Positions 19,080-28,044 of a stretch of 64,000 nt of DNA are shown here, in pieces (position 1 is the first letter of the stretch; each line of letters starts with the position of its first letter). The translations under genes were made by a program, and so were the position numbers. The notes beneath the pieces are model-generated. The model had not been told where the DNA came from, did not search any database, and saw only the letters and a program-made list of their open reading frames with translations. This DNA comes from Spirochaetales bacterium (GTDB lineage: Bacteria; Spirochaetota; Spirochaetia; Treponematales; Treponemataceae): assembly GCA_003246335.1 (NCBI GenBank), contig QKAR01000145.1:1-64000 (forward strand), in the 5' to 3' direction.

Positions 19080-21257
19080 CTATTGCCCGCCGTAGGCGGG
19101 TTTCGTTTCGTAGTCCTCGGCCTCGGGCGAGGCCCATGGGTAGGGATCGGTCGCGGAGAGATTGGGCTTGATGTCCCCATAGCGGCCGGAATTGTTCCAA
19201 TACGTATAGCCGCCGTCGACCGAATCCCTCGTTCCGAATATCTCCCGTCGCACGTAATCCTCGTTATACCAGGTTTTATCGTACGACACCCCGAGATAGA
19301 AAGCCTGAGCCCACGGCCGGACCACGACGCGATTTCGCGCGACGATGGTGTTTCGGAACGTCCCGTAATAGTAAATGCGATACGGCCGTTCCGCGGCGGG
19401 CTCTTGGGCGAGAAAGCCTTGCTCGAAATGGCTGGGGTAAAACATGGGGCATATGACGTCGACGTACCGGGATAGCAGCTCGACGTCCTGACCCGTTCGG
19501 GCGCCGGTTCGATACCAGCCGTTGGCCCCGTAAATGTCGATCGAGATCGGAGCGTGGATTTCCTCCCGCGCGTACGCGAGGAACGACATGAGCGCGCTTT
19601 CCTTGTCCATTCCGGCGTCCCTCCAGCGGTACGAGGCGTCGCCGAGGTTCGCCCCGTCGGTGGGGAATCGAATATAGTCAAACTGGATTTCGTCGAAACC
19701 GCGAGCGATGAGCTCTTTCGCGATCGCGACGTTATATTCCCATACTTCCTCGCTGTACGGGTCAACCCACGCCTCGTCGTAATATTTTCTGTTCGTCGTG
19801 TTCGCCGTTTCCGGGGCGCCCGACGCGCTCGGCTGCGGCGCGGTCGCCTCGCCGGAAGTCATCGTTTTCTGGGCGACTATCTCGTATCCCTTCCAGGGCG
19901 CTTGGGCGGCGGCATCCCACACCGCGTAGCGGTCTCCTCCCCACGCGGCGAGCGAGCGATCCTTAAAGACGACGATTCGCGCGACGAGGTAAACGCCGTT
20001 TTGCTTCGCCTTCGCGACGAACGGCTCGACCTGGATGCCTTTGCCCAGCCGCCCTTTTTTGAGCACGAGCGGGTCCTTCGCGTCGTAACGGAGTATGCCG
20101 TAATCGTCCTTCATGTCTATGACGAGGGAATTGAGCCCGTTTTTTCTGATGGTCGCCAAGTGGCCGTCGAAGCCCGCTTCCGTAACGGCTTGATGGACGG
20201 GAACGTAGATTCCCTGACGCTGATTCGCGAGGGATGTATATGCGCCGGTTCTCCTGCCCGGGGTCAGGAGCCACAGTTCCGAAAGAGACAGCGCGCCGCG
20301 ACCGCCTGATCTAAACGGGGGAATCCACGCCGAGAGCGCGCCGCCGGGAACTTCGGCGAGCGGCGCGTTCCATGCGTTGACCTCCGTCGAGGCCCCGCCC
20401 GGGGCCATGAGGGCTGGTCCCGTCGACGAGGCGAATAGCTCTCGGATGCGGCCCGGTCCCGAGAAAAGGACGCGGCTTCCCGTGGCCGCGAGGCCCTCGA
20501 CGGAGTCGAGATGGTCGGCTCCCGCCCAAATGGGAATGAATTTTTTCGCGGACCAGTCGAGGCGGTATATGCGCGGCATGAACGTTTGCGCGGCGTAGAC
20601 GGCAATCGAGCCGCCCTCGCTCGCGACCGCGATGTCCGATACCTCGTCGGGCCACTTTATCGTCGGCACTTTTTCGAGTCCGTCGTTTAAGTCAATCCAC
20701 GCGCCCGAAACGTCCGGCTGTTTGTAGGAAACGCCGTAAATAGGATGCGACATGAGCACGGTGAGCCGTGGCGTCCCGGTCGCGTCGGGGAGGTCGAGGA
20801 CGGCGACCGCCTTCGCTCCAGTCGTTGAGGCGTTGAGCCCAAGGCTTTTCCAGGATTTGCCCCCGTCCCGGGTGAGGTATATCGCATCTTTCGTGGCGGT
20901 GACGAGGATGAGCGGATTCTTCGGGTGGACCTCAAGGTCTTTGAGGTCCTGAGCCTCGCGGCTGAAGGTTTTCTGGCCGTTGTCGTAGGATTTAATCACC
21001 TTCACCGGCAAGCCGTCGTTTTTTGGCTCAAACGAGGAAAGATCATCGCTCGACCAGATGCCGCCATCGGAAAGGAAAAACCAGGTTTTATCGGCCTTCA
21101 CGATTTTTCGCACGTTCGGCTGATTCCATAGTTGGACGGGTTTTTGACCGTCGATATCGTAGAGCCCGGTCGAGGATCCCGCGAGAAAAGTCTCACGGGC
21201 AAAAACCGTCGCGGTGCAAAGAAGACACGCCATAAGCGCGTGAATTGTTAATTTCAT
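19080..21257 (-). CDS. Exported glycoside-hydrolase-like protein (DUF4015) with N-terminal beta-propeller
   Basis: 725 residues from the ATG at 21257, which begins a signal peptide (MKLTIHALMACLLCTATVFA). Residues ~25-370 look like repeated beta-propeller/BNR-type blades ('VTATKDAIYLTRDGGKSWKS', 'GSIAVYAAQTFMPRIYRL'). The C-terminal half is the putative glycoside hydrolase family DUF4015: 'GIYVPVHQAV', 'NSLVIDMKDDYGILRYD', 'GVYLVARIVVFKD', 'GFDEIQFDYIRFPTDG' and 'ISIDIYGANGWYR'. This is a TIM barrel with acidic residues after the strands, predicted to act on an extracellular or envelope glycan. The substrate is unknown. Divergent from the phosphofructokinase. Confidence 0.88.
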   Translation of the reverse strand: MKLTIHALMACLLCTATVFARETFLAGSSTGLYDIDGQKPVQLWNQPNVRKIVKADKTWFFLSDGGIWSSDDLSSFEPKNDGLPVKVIKSYDNGQKTFSREAQDLKDLEVHPKNPLILVTATKDAIYLTRDGGKSWKSLGLNASTTGAKAVAVLDLPDATGTPRLTVLMSHPIYGVSYKQPDVSGAWIDLNDGLEKVPTIKWPDEVSDIAVASEGGSIAVYAAQTFMPRIYRLDWSAKKFIPIWAGADHLDSVEGLAATGSRVLFSGPGRIRELFASSTGPALMAPGGASTEVNAWNAPLAEVPGGALSAWIPPFRSGGRGALSLSELWLLTPGRRTGAYTSLANQRQGIYVPVHQAVTEAGFDGHLATIRKNGLNSLVIDMKDDYGILRYDAKDPLVLKKGRLGKGIQVEPFVAKAKQNGVYLVARIVVFKDRSLAAWGGDRYAVWDAAAQAPWKGYEIVAQKTMTSGEATAPQPSASGAPETANTTNRKYYDEAWVDPYSEEVWEYNVAIAKELIARGFDEIQFDYIRFPTDGANLGDASYRWRDAGMDKESALMSFLAYAREEIHAPISIDIYGANGWYRTGARTGQDVELLSRYVDVICPMFYPSHFEQGFLAQEPAAERPYRIYYYGTFRNTIVARNRVVVRPWAQAFYLGVSYDKTWYNEDYVRREIFGTRDSVDGGYTYWNNSGRYGDIKPNLSATDPYPWASPEAEDYETKPAYGGQ

Positions 21258-21288
21258 ATCTATTAAGACAATACCAGAAATGTCAGTA

Positions 21289-21317
21289 TTGAAAAAGCGG
21301 GCGATGCAGAGTAATGT
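21289..21317 (+). promoter_or_regulatory. Phosphofructokinase promoter
   Basis: TTGAAA (21289-21294), 17-bp spacer, TAATGT (21312-21317). Transcription would start near 21324, giving a ~16-nt leader with GGGAGA before the ATG at 21340. This excludes the in-frame start at 21280. Confidence 0.55.
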
Positions 21318-21339
21318 TGAGATTAACGGGAGACTAGCC

Positions 21340-22425
21340 ATGAGTAAATCGGTGACCAGAACGTTCGGGATTCTGACGTCCGGCGGAGACGCGCCGGGAT
21401 TAAACGCCGCGATTCGGGGCGTATGCAGGACGGCGATGGACGTGTACGGCATGCGCGTCATCGGTTTTGAGCATGGCTATCGCGGGCTGATGGAAAACCG
21501 CTCGCGCGTGCTGCAGCCGGGAGAGCTTTCCGGCATTCTCGCCCGCGGCGGCACGATTTTGGGAACGTCCCGCGAAAAACCCTTTAAGGACAAAAATTGG
21601 ATCACGGACGCCGGCCCGAGCGCGGTCTCCGCGATTAAGGACGCGTATAAGGCGAACGGCCTCGATTGTCTCGTCGTCCTCGGCGGGAACGGCACGAACA
21701 CGACCGGGGCCCTGCTCGCGCGCGAGGGCTTAAACGTCATCGGCTTGCCGAAAACGATCGACAACGACATCGTCGAGACCGACATCACGTTCGGCTTCCA
21801 TACTGCCCTGACCGTCGCGACCGACGCGATCGATCGACTGCATTCCACCGCCTCAAGCCATAATCGCGTGATGGTCATCGAGGTGATGGGTCATAAGGCC
21901 GGCTGGCTCAGCCTATATTCCGGCGTCGCCGGCGGCGGTGACGTCGTCCTTATCCCCGAGATTCCGTACGACATCAATTGCATCGCGCGGCATTTGGAGG
22001 AGCGGGCACTTAACGGCAAGACGTTCTCGATCGTGGTCGTCGCCGAAGGCGCTCTTTCCGTCGAGGAGTCGCTTCTCGACAAAAAAACGTTCAAGAAGCA
22101 GCGCGAGGCCATGTCGTCTTCCATCGGGTATCGCGTCGCGCGCGAGATCGAGGAAGAAACCGGCATTGAAAGCCGCGTGACCGTCCTCGGCTACCTGCAG
22201 CGCGGCGGCACTCCCGTCGCCTTCGATCGCGTGCTTGCCTCTCAATTCGGGACGGCCGCGGCCAACATGCTCGCCCTCGGGGACTATGGCAAGATGGTCG
22301 CCCTCCAGGATAACGCGCTCGTGGGCGTGTCGCTCGAGAAAATCGCCAATAAGATTAAAACCGTTCCGATCGAGCATCGGATGATCGAGACCGCGCGCGA
22401 CGTGGGAACCTGTCTCGGGGATTGA
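21340..22425 (+). CDS. pfkA: 6-phosphofructokinase (ATP-type predicted)
   Basis: 361 residues. Landmarks: 'TSGGDAPGLNAAIRG' at the N-terminus, 'LGGNGTNTTG', 'LPKTIDNDI', 'MGHKAGWLSLYSG', 'LQRGGTPVAFDR'. In the phosphofructokinase family a Gly at the position after the Asp/Asn of GGxGT favours ATP, whereas Asp there marks PPi-dependent enzymes. This protein has Gly there together with the Lys of PKTIDND, the combination seen in ATP-using group III enzymes. The usual Asp of GGDG is Asn (GGNG). It phosphorylates fructose 6-phosphate in glycolysis. It stands alone between two minus-strand operons. Confidence 0.93.
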   Translation: MSKSVTRTFGILTSGGDAPGLNAAIRGVCRTAMDVYGMRVIGFEHGYRGLMENRSRVLQPGELSGILARGGTILGTSREKPFKDKNWITDAGPSAVSAIKDAYKANGLDCLVVLGGNGTNTTGALLAREGLNVIGLPKTIDNDIVETDITFGFHTALTVATDAIDRLHSTASSHNRVMVIEVMGHKAGWLSLYSGVAGGGDVVLIPEIPYDINCIARHLEERALNGKTFSIVVVAEGALSVEESLLDKKTFKKQREAMSSSIGYRVAREIEEETGIESRVTVLGYLQRGGTPVAFDRVLASQFGTAAANMLALGDYGKMVALQDNALVGVSLEKIANKIKTVPIEHRMIETARDVGTCLGD

Positions 22426-22451
22426 TTGCTCCGACGCGTCGGTCCGGCCGG

Positions 22452-24515
22452 TTAGACGGGAAGGGGAATCGGCTTAGAGATGCCGTATCCTTGCGCGTAG
22501 TCGACGCCGATTTCCCGGAGTTTCTGTATGATCGTCTCGTTTTCGGCGAACTCGCCGATCGTGCTTAAGCCAAGCACGCGGCACATGCTCGATATGGCGA
22601 GCACCATCGTGTAATCGACGGCGTCGCGGTCCATGTTCCGGATGAAGCTTCCGTCGATTTTTAAGTAATCCACCGGCAGGTTTTTCAGGTAGTTGAACGA
22701 TGAGAAGCCCGAGCCGAAATCGTCGAGGGCGAAAGTGAAGCCGCGCTCCTTGAGCACGTAGATAAAGCGCGACGCCGAGGTGAGGTTGAGTATGGCGCTC
22801 GTTTCCGTCACCTCGATGCAGAACTTCGACGTCGGTATCTCGAATTCGTCTGCCGCGTCGAGTATGTAGCCGATGATGCTTTCGTCCGCGAGGGACGCCC
22901 CAGAAAGGTTTACGCAGAAAATGGAATCCGCGAGCGGATCGCCTGCCGCCTTCAGTTTCTTGTAGGCCTGAAAGCTGTTGCGGATGACCCAGCGGTCGAT
23001 CGACGGCATCAGGTTGTATCGCTCGGCGATGGGGATGAACTCCCCGGGCTGTATGATGTTCCCGTTGCCCTCGACCATGCGGATCAGTATTTCGAGCTTC
23101 GTGTTTTTATTCGTCGGCCGCAGGGGCTTAATCGGCTGGTAATACAGGCGGAAATAGCCTTTCGTGAGCGCCTCGTGGATTTTTGAGATGCATTCGCTGA
23201 TCGATATGCTCTCGAAGCCTCCCGATTTTTCGCGCGTGTATACCGAATACTTATTTCCCCCGGTTTCCTGGGCGACCGCGATCGTTTGGGTTCCCGCGAT
23301 CATGACGTCGTGCTCGTTCTTGAACGATTGCTCAAGCACCACGATCGCGACGCTCGCGGAAATGGGGAAGGTTTTGCCGTTCCAATGGAAGGGCTCAGCG
23401 CGTATTTCCTCGATTAATTCCTTCGCGAGGGCGATCTCCTCGGTCATCGGGGAATCCGCTCCGTCCCCGACCCGGACGAACACGAAGTCGTCGCCGCCCG
23501 AGCGCGCGGCGTAGTCGCCTTGCCGGAGCTTGGCCCGGATGCGCGTGGCCGTCTCCTTGAGGAGCTGGTCGCCTGCCTGCGTGCCGCACGCGTCGTTGAT
23601 GACGCTGAAGTGATCGATGTCCACGAAAATCGCGGTGGCTGAACCCGGCTGCTGCGACAGTTTCGCGAGCGTCGAGTTGATGCGCAAGGCGAGTTCGTTG
23701 CGGTTGAGTAAGCCGGTCAGCGCGTCGTGGCTCGTTTGGTATTTGAGGGTGTCGGTCATCTCGTGCAGTCGCGAGATGTCCTTGAACGAGATAATGGTGT
23801 TTTTCTCGCCTTCCTTGTTGGAAATTTCCCGGTTAACGGTCATCTCCACGATGAAGGAATGTTGCCGCCAGTTCGAGAGTCGAAGATTCCGGGCCTTGAG
23901 CACCTTCATGTTGCTGCCCAGGAAAGGCATTTGGAAGGGGTCTCCCGAGTCCATGTTCGAGAGGGTGAATAGCTCCGCCGTCTTTTTCGCGCGGGCGGCC
24001 TCGTCGGAAATTTCGAGAATCTGCTCCGCCTCGGGATTCAAGAAAATAATCTCGCTGTCGTTTCCGACGACGAGGATGGCGTCGGTCGTCGAGTTGAGAA
24101 TGGCCGAGAAAAGCTGTTCCTTTTCCTTTATTTTGCTGTCGGCGACGCTTTTGAACAGCGCCATCTCGAGCGTCGTCGCGAGGTCGCGCTCCTTAAAGGG
24201 TTTCAGGATGTATCCCAGCGGGTTCGCGGCCTTAGCGCGTTCTATCGTTTTTTTATCGGTGTAGGCGGTGAGGAAAATGACGGGGATGTCGAGCTCTTCG
24301 CGAATGCGCACGGCGACGTCGATTCCGTCGATCATGCCCTGGAGAACGATGTCCATGAGGACGAGATGGGGTCTTTGCTCGCGGATTCCCTGCAGGGCGA
24401 GTTCCCCTGACGCGGCGCTTCCGCAAACGACGTAGCCTAATCGCTCAAGCCTGCGTTGCAGGTCTATGGCGATGATTCGCTCGTCTTCTACGATGTAGAT
24501 TCGCTCATTACTCAT
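22452..24515 (-). CDS. Response regulator with PAS, degenerate GGDEF and EAL domains
   Basis: 687 residues. Receiver domain 1-~120 (acidic 'VEDER', phospho-Asp in 'LVLMDIVL', Lys in 'LKPFKERD'), a PAS-like region ~135-255 ('ILNSTTDAILVVGNDSEII'), GGDEF-like ~265-430 and EAL ~435-680. The GGDEF signature reads GGDDF, so cyclase activity is doubtful. The EAL signature is EIL ('KLEILIRM') but the downstream 'EVTETSAI', 'DDFGSGFSSF' and 'LKIDGSFI' are good, so a phosphodiesterase or c-di-GMP-binding role is likelier. No cognate kinase is adjacent. Its start overlaps the 3' end of aroK by 8 bp. Confidence 0.92.
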   Translation of the reverse strand: MSNERIYIVEDERIIAIDLQRRLERLGYVVCGSAASGELALQGIREQRPHLVLMDIVLQGMIDGIDVAVRIREELDIPVIFLTAYTDKKTIERAKAANPLGYILKPFKERDLATTLEMALFKSVADSKIKEKEQLFSAILNSTTDAILVVGNDSEIIFLNPEAEQILEISDEAARAKKTAELFTLSNMDSGDPFQMPFLGSNMKVLKARNLRLSNWRQHSFIVEMTVNREISNKEGEKNTIISFKDISRLHEMTDTLKYQTSHDALTGLLNRNELALRINSTLAKLSQQPGSATAIFVDIDHFSVINDACGTQAGDQLLKETATRIRAKLRQGDYAARSGGDDFVFVRVGDGADSPMTEEIALAKELIEEIRAEPFHWNGKTFPISASVAIVVLEQSFKNEHDVMIAGTQTIAVAQETGGNKYSVYTREKSGGFESISISECISKIHEALTKGYFRLYYQPIKPLRPTNKNTKLEILIRMVEGNGNIIQPGEFIPIAERYNLMPSIDRWVIRNSFQAYKKLKAAGDPLADSIFCVNLSGASLADESIIGYILDAADEFEIPTSKFCIEVTETSAILNLTSASRFIYVLKERGFTFALDDFGSGFSSFNYLKNLPVDYLKIDGSFIRNMDRDAVDYTMVLAISSMCRVLGLSTIGEFAENETIIQKLREIGVDYAQGYGISKPIPLPV

Positions 24516-25041
24516 GCTCGATATAGTCCATTATATCTTGTACGATTTCCTCAGGCATCCGTGCCAAGGTTTGTATCCGAACGTTCGCCATTGTAGCATA
24601 TTTCGTCGATCTGCGGGAAAAAACTTCTTCGAACCGGGATTTGGGGTTTTCGCCTTGGAGAAATTTGGGAAAACGACCGTCTTTTTCGGCGCTTTCTAAA
24701 ATACGCGCGTATAAAATGTCGATCGGGACGTCGAGGTAGATGATCGTCCCCTTTTTTTTGAGAATTTCGATAGCTTGGGGGTTATCGGCGAGACCGCCCC
24801 CCGTGGCGATTACGGAAGGATCGGTAGCCACGAGTCGCTCGCACGCCTCGATTTCCCTCTTCGCGAGAAGCTCGGCTCCTCCCTCGTCGTAGAGTTGTCG
24901 GGCGGATTTTCCGCAGTCGCGCTCAATGATCGCGTCGGTATCGAAGAAAACCCTTTCGAGTCGCTGCGCGAGGAGGGATCCGACGGTGCTTTTCCCCGCG
25001 TGTTTCATGCCGACGATTACGATGTGTTGTTGCTGTCCCAC
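24508..25041 (-). CDS. aroK: Shikimate kinase
   Basis: 177 residues from the GTG at 25041; a TTG at 25065 is the alternative, but a TATAGT box lies between the two. P-loop 'MKHAGKSTVG', the Asp-rich 'FFDTDAIIERD', 'YDEGGAELLAKREIEA' and 'VIATGGGL' match shikimate kinase. The lid region ('SAEKDGRFPKFLQG') lacks the common GRPLL form. It phosphorylates shikimate in aromatic amino-acid synthesis. Translationally coupled by an 8-bp overlap to the downstream REC-GGDEF-EAL gene, an unrelated partner. Divergent from the PrsW-like gene with overlapping promoters. Confidence 0.88.
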   Translation of the reverse strand: MGQQQHIVIVGMKHAGKSTVGSLLAQRLERVFFDTDAIIERDCGKSARQLYDEGGAELLAKREIEACERLVATDPSVIATGGGLADNPQAIEILKKKGTIIYLDVPIDILYARILESAEKDGRFPKFLQGENPKSRFEEVFSRRSTKYATMANVRIQTLARMPEEIVQDIMDYIEHE

Positions 25042-25047
25042 GGCGCC

Positions 25048-25095
25048 ACTATACCTGAAAAACAACTTGTATTAAAGGGAAACCACCGCTATTCT
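25048..25095. promoter_or_regulatory. Overlapping divergent promoters of aroK and the PrsW-like gene
   Basis: Plus: TTGTAT (25067-25072), 17-bp spacer, TATTCT (25090-25095), 6 nt to the ATG at 25102. Minus: TTTAAT (25071-25076), 17-bp spacer, TATAGT (25048-25053), 6 nt to the GTG at 25041. The two -35 boxes overlap, and both messages would be leaderless. Confidence 0.5.
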
Positions 25096-25101
25096 AATTG
25101 C

Positions 25102-25779
25102 ATGACCATCGTCCTTGTCGTGCTCTTTTCGCTTTTGCCCCTATCCCTTTGCTTCGTCGCCCTCGCCCGCGCGCGGGTCGGTTCGCGCCGTCGAATGCTT
25201 TTGGCCACGGTATTCGGCCTTGCCGCGCTCGCCGTCGCGTCCGTGGCGCAGGTGCTGCTTGACCCGGTCACGAAAACGATAACCGGCTTTCCCGGTATCC
25301 TTTTTTCGTCTTTCGTCGAGGCCGCGGCGATAGAGGAGCTTTCTAAACTGATTTTCGTTCTCCTCTTGTGCTCCATCCGGCCGTCCGACGGCCGTACGCT
25401 GACGGCCCGCGAAATACTTTCCGGCGCGTTGCTGCTTGGTCTTTCTTTTTCCGGGTTCGAGACGCTTTCGTACGCCCTACGGAATCCTTCCGTCTTATGG
25501 CTTCGCGCGATAACCGCCCTTCCAGTGCATGTGTCGGTTTCGTTGATGGCCGGCGCCCTCGCCGCGTCTTTCATGGTCGGCTCTCCCGAGGTTACCGGGT
25601 CAGGCGCCCTTCCCGCGCGCCGGGGACCGGCCCGCGCGTTCGCCGTAGCCGTCGCCTTGCATGGCGCCTATGACGCGGGCCTTTCCCTTTCCGGGGCATT
25701 TATCTCGCTATCGGCCGTCGCCATTTGCGTTCTCGCCGTAATGGCCCTGGGAGCCTGGAAAAAACCCGGTAACGAATGA
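25102..25779 (+). CDS. PrsW-like intramembrane metalloprotease
   Basis: 225 residues, mostly membrane helices. The PrsW/CAAX-like motifs are visible: 'EAAAIEELSKL' (EExxK type), 'GFSFSGFETLSY'-like 'SFSGFETLSYA', 'ALPVHV' with a conserved His, and 'VALHGAYDAG' with the second His. In Bacillus, PrsW performs site-1 cleavage of the RsiW anti-sigma factor; no anti-sigma/sigma pair is seen in this window, so the substrate is open. The start is set by a promoter 6 nt upstream. The stop overlaps the next start (ATGA), so it is coupled to the ASKHA-domain gene. Confidence 0.85.
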   Translation: MTIVLVVLFSLLPLSLCFVALARARVGSRRRMLLATVFGLAALAVASVAQVLLDPVTKTITGFPGILFSSFVEAAAIEELSKLIFVLLLCSIRPSDGRTLTAREILSGALLLGLSFSGFETLSYALRNPSVLWLRAITALPVHVSVSLMAGALAASFMVGSPEVTGSGALPARRGPARAFAVAVALHGAYDAGLSLSGAFISLSAVAICVLAVMALGAWKKPGNE

Positions 25780-27047
25780 TCGTTGATTATCGCATTCTTT
25801 CCCTCTATGACGTCCCGGAGTTTCCCTTTCCCTCGAATTCCTGGGGGCTCGCCGTCGATATCGGCACGACGACCATCGTGCTTGCCCTGGTTGGGCCGGC
25901 GGGAGTCGGCGCGGTCGATTCGTTTTTGAACCCGCAGCGACTCTACGGAAAGGACGTGCTTTCGCGCGTTCGCGCCGCGACGATGGGTAAGGCGGATCGG
26001 CTGCGCGAGCTTACGGTGAGCGCGCTTAGCGCGGGCATTAACCGGCTTATCGCGAGCGCTTCGGTCGATCCCTCCAAAATTTCGCGCGTGTCGATCGCGG
26101 CGAATACCGTGATGTGCCATTTGCTGTTGGGCTTGCCCGTCGCGGGCCTCGGCGTCGCACCCTTTACGCCCGACCGCGTCGTTTTCGACCCGATTACCTT
26201 AGCCGATTTGCTTCGCGGCTCGTCCGAGGCCATTCCGTCCTGGGCCGAGCGAGCTATCGTTCGCGTCGCGCCTGCCGTCGGCGCTTTCGTCGGCGGTGAC
26301 GTGCTCGCGGGACTCGCCGCGTGCGAAATCGACGCCTTGGGCGAACCCATTTTGTTCGTCGATCTCGGCACGAACGCCGAGATGATCCTTTCCGTTTCTG
26401 GCTCTTTCAAATGCGCTTCGGCCGCAGCAGGACCAGCGTTCGAGGGAGGTTCCGTCTCTTGCGGCACGGGAAGCGTGCCGGGCGCCGTTTCTTCCGTGCG
26501 CCTCGAGGGTTCCCGTTTTTCCTACGATACGATCGGTAACGTGCGCCCTCCGGTGGGGATATGCGGTTCGGGTTTGCTGAGTTTTCTTTCGGCCTCGCTT
26601 GAGGCGGGCCTCGTCGGCCGAGACGGCTCGCTCGCGCCCGTGTGCGCGCAAAGCGGCGTGGTTTTGGACCCGAGCGCGGATATCCGGCTAACGGCCGAGG
26701 ACGTGCGCGAGCTCCAGCTCGCGAAGGCGGCGATTCGCGCGGGGCTCGAAACTCTCCTTGAGTCTTCCGGCATTCCCGCGCGAGACGTCGCACGAACGTA
26801 CTTCGCCGGCGGTTTCGGTCGCTGGCTCGACGTGCCGAGCGCCCTTGATATCGGGCTCCTGCCGCCGGGGCTCGGAGACCGGGTCGTTCGCCCCGGGAAC
26901 ACCGCCCTCGCGGGTGCCGTGCGATGGGTGACGGACGAGTCCTTCGGCGACCGCCTCGTCGCGATAGCCTCTTCGGCCCAGACCGTCCAACTCGCCGACT
27001 CGCCCTCTTTCGCGCGTCGCTTCGTGGACGCCATGGAGTTTTCGTAA
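25776..27047 (+). CDS. RACo-like ASKHA-domain protein without ferredoxin domain
   Basis: 423 residues. It starts almost directly with the actin-like phosphate-1 motif 'GLAVDIGTTTIVLALV', then 'NPQRLYGKDVLSRV', 'ANTVMCHLLLGL', 'GAFVGGDVLAGL', 'LFVDLGTNAEM', 'GPAFEGGSVSCG' and 'YFAGGFGRWLD', which are the core and C-terminal motifs of reductive activators of corrinoid proteins (RACo, DUF4445 family). Known RACo proteins carry an N-terminal [2Fe-2S] ferredoxin and linker; here only ~22 residues precede the ASKHA fold and no Cys cluster is present. It may use a separate ferredoxin or have another role. Coupled to the PrsW-like gene by a 4-bp overlap. Confidence 0.85.
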   Translation: MIVDYRILSLYDVPEFPFPSNSWGLAVDIGTTTIVLALVGPAGVGAVDSFLNPQRLYGKDVLSRVRAATMGKADRLRELTVSALSAGINRLIASASVDPSKISRVSIAANTVMCHLLLGLPVAGLGVAPFTPDRVVFDPITLADLLRGSSEAIPSWAERAIVRVAPAVGAFVGGDVLAGLAACEIDALGEPILFVDLGTNAEMILSVSGSFKCASAAAGPAFEGGSVSCGTGSVPGAVSSVRLEGSRFSYDTIGNVRPPVGICGSGLLSFLSASLEAGLVGRDGSLAPVCAQSGVVLDPSADIRLTAEDVRELQLAKAAIRAGLETLLESSGIPARDVARTYFAGGFGRWLDVPSALDIGLLPPGLGDRVVRPGNTALAGAVRWVTDESFGDRLVAIASSAQTVQLADSPSFARRFVDAMEFS

Positions 27048-27051
27048 CGCG

Positions 27052-28044
27052 ATGGCGAATCGACGGTCTACGGCGCTTTTCGTTTCCCTTCTCGCGGTTT
27101 CTGCCCTCCTACTCGGCGCGTCGACGTTTTTCGTGGTTCGCGTGAGCGCGACCGCGTCCGCCGTCGCGCGCGCGCGTTCGGGAGCGCGCTATTCGTGGCG
27201 ATTGGCCTTGATCGGGCAGCGCACCGACTCGCCCTTTTGGCGGGAGGTCTACGCGGGCGCCCAGGAAGCGGGCGAGGCGCGCGGCGCTGTCGTTGAGTTC
27301 ATCGGCCCCTCGTCGGACGCCGACTCGCGCACTACCGACGAGTACTTGAGCTACGCCGTCGCGACGCGGGCAGACGGCATTCTCGCCTATATCTCGGACG
27401 AGGCCGCGACGGGCTTGGCCCTTGGCCGCGCCCGGGACGGCGGCATTCCGGTCGTGGCGCTCGAGAACGATACCGCGCGCGGGGATCGGCAATCATTCGT
27501 CGGCGTTTCGGGCTTCGAGCTCGGGAAAAAAATCGGCTCGCTCGTCGATTCGCCTCCCCATCGTCAGGGCGACGTGCTCGTCCTCCTGAACCCGGGAACG
27601 ATGAAGTCATCCGAAAACGTCATGATGTCGGGATTGTTCGAGGTCGCGTCTTCCGTCCGGCGCATCAAGGTCGTTTCGTCGAGCCTGACCGGCTCCTCGG
27701 GGGAAAACCCCGACGAAAGGCTTCGCTCACTCGTCCTCAACGATCGGAACCTTTCCACCGTCGTGTGCCTTTCCGTCGAGGACACGATGCGGGCCGTGCA
27801 GGCCATTATAGAGTTAAATCGCGGGGACTCAATATCGGTAATCGCCTTTCGCGAAAGCCCTGACGTCCTCGAGTACGTGCGCAAGGGCCTCGTCTCGGAA
27901 GTCATCGCGATCGACGCGCGGCAAATGGGGCGTAAGGCCGTGGAGTCTATGCTCGAATTCCTCGAGACCGGCAACTCAAACGACTACGTCATCACCGACA
28001 TGCGCGTCGTCACGGCGGAAACGCTCGCGGGAGGCTCGCCGTGA
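27052..28044 (+). CDS. Membrane-anchored sugar-binding sensor protein (XylFII-like)
   Basis: 330 residues. One N-terminal hydrophobic helix (~8-30) without a clear cleavage site or lipobox suggests a membrane-anchored periplasmic domain. The rest is a type-I periplasmic binding fold of the ribose/xylose family ('WRLALIGQRTDSPFW', 'RADGILAYISDE', 'IPVVALENDTA', 'GFELGKKIGS', 'LSTVVCLSVEDTM'). It precedes and overlaps (GTGA) a LytS-type kinase gene, the arrangement of the XylFII-LytS sensor of clostridia, where the binding protein passes the sugar signal to the kinase. The ligand is not provable here. Confidence 0.85.
   Translation: MANRRSTALFVSLLAVSALLLGASTFFVVRVSATASAVARARSGARYSWRLALIGQRTDSPFWREVYAGAQEAGEARGAVVEFIGPSSDADSRTTDEYLSYAVATRADGILAYISDEAATGLALGRARDGGIPVVALENDTARGDRQSFVGVSGFELGKKIGSLVDSPPHRQGDVLVLLNPGTMKSSENVMMSGLFEVASSVRRIKVVSSSLTGSSGENPDERLRSLVLNDRNLSTVVCLSVEDTMRAVQAIIELNRGDSISVIAFRESPDVLEYVRKGLVSEVIAIDARQMGRKAVESMLEFLETGNSNDYVITDMRVVTAETLAGGSP

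Noticed and set aside
18011..19765. 584-codon version of the PAP2-like gene
   Set aside because: The extra 234 codons overlap the DUF4015 gene in another frame; the ATG at 19063 has a strong ribosome site.
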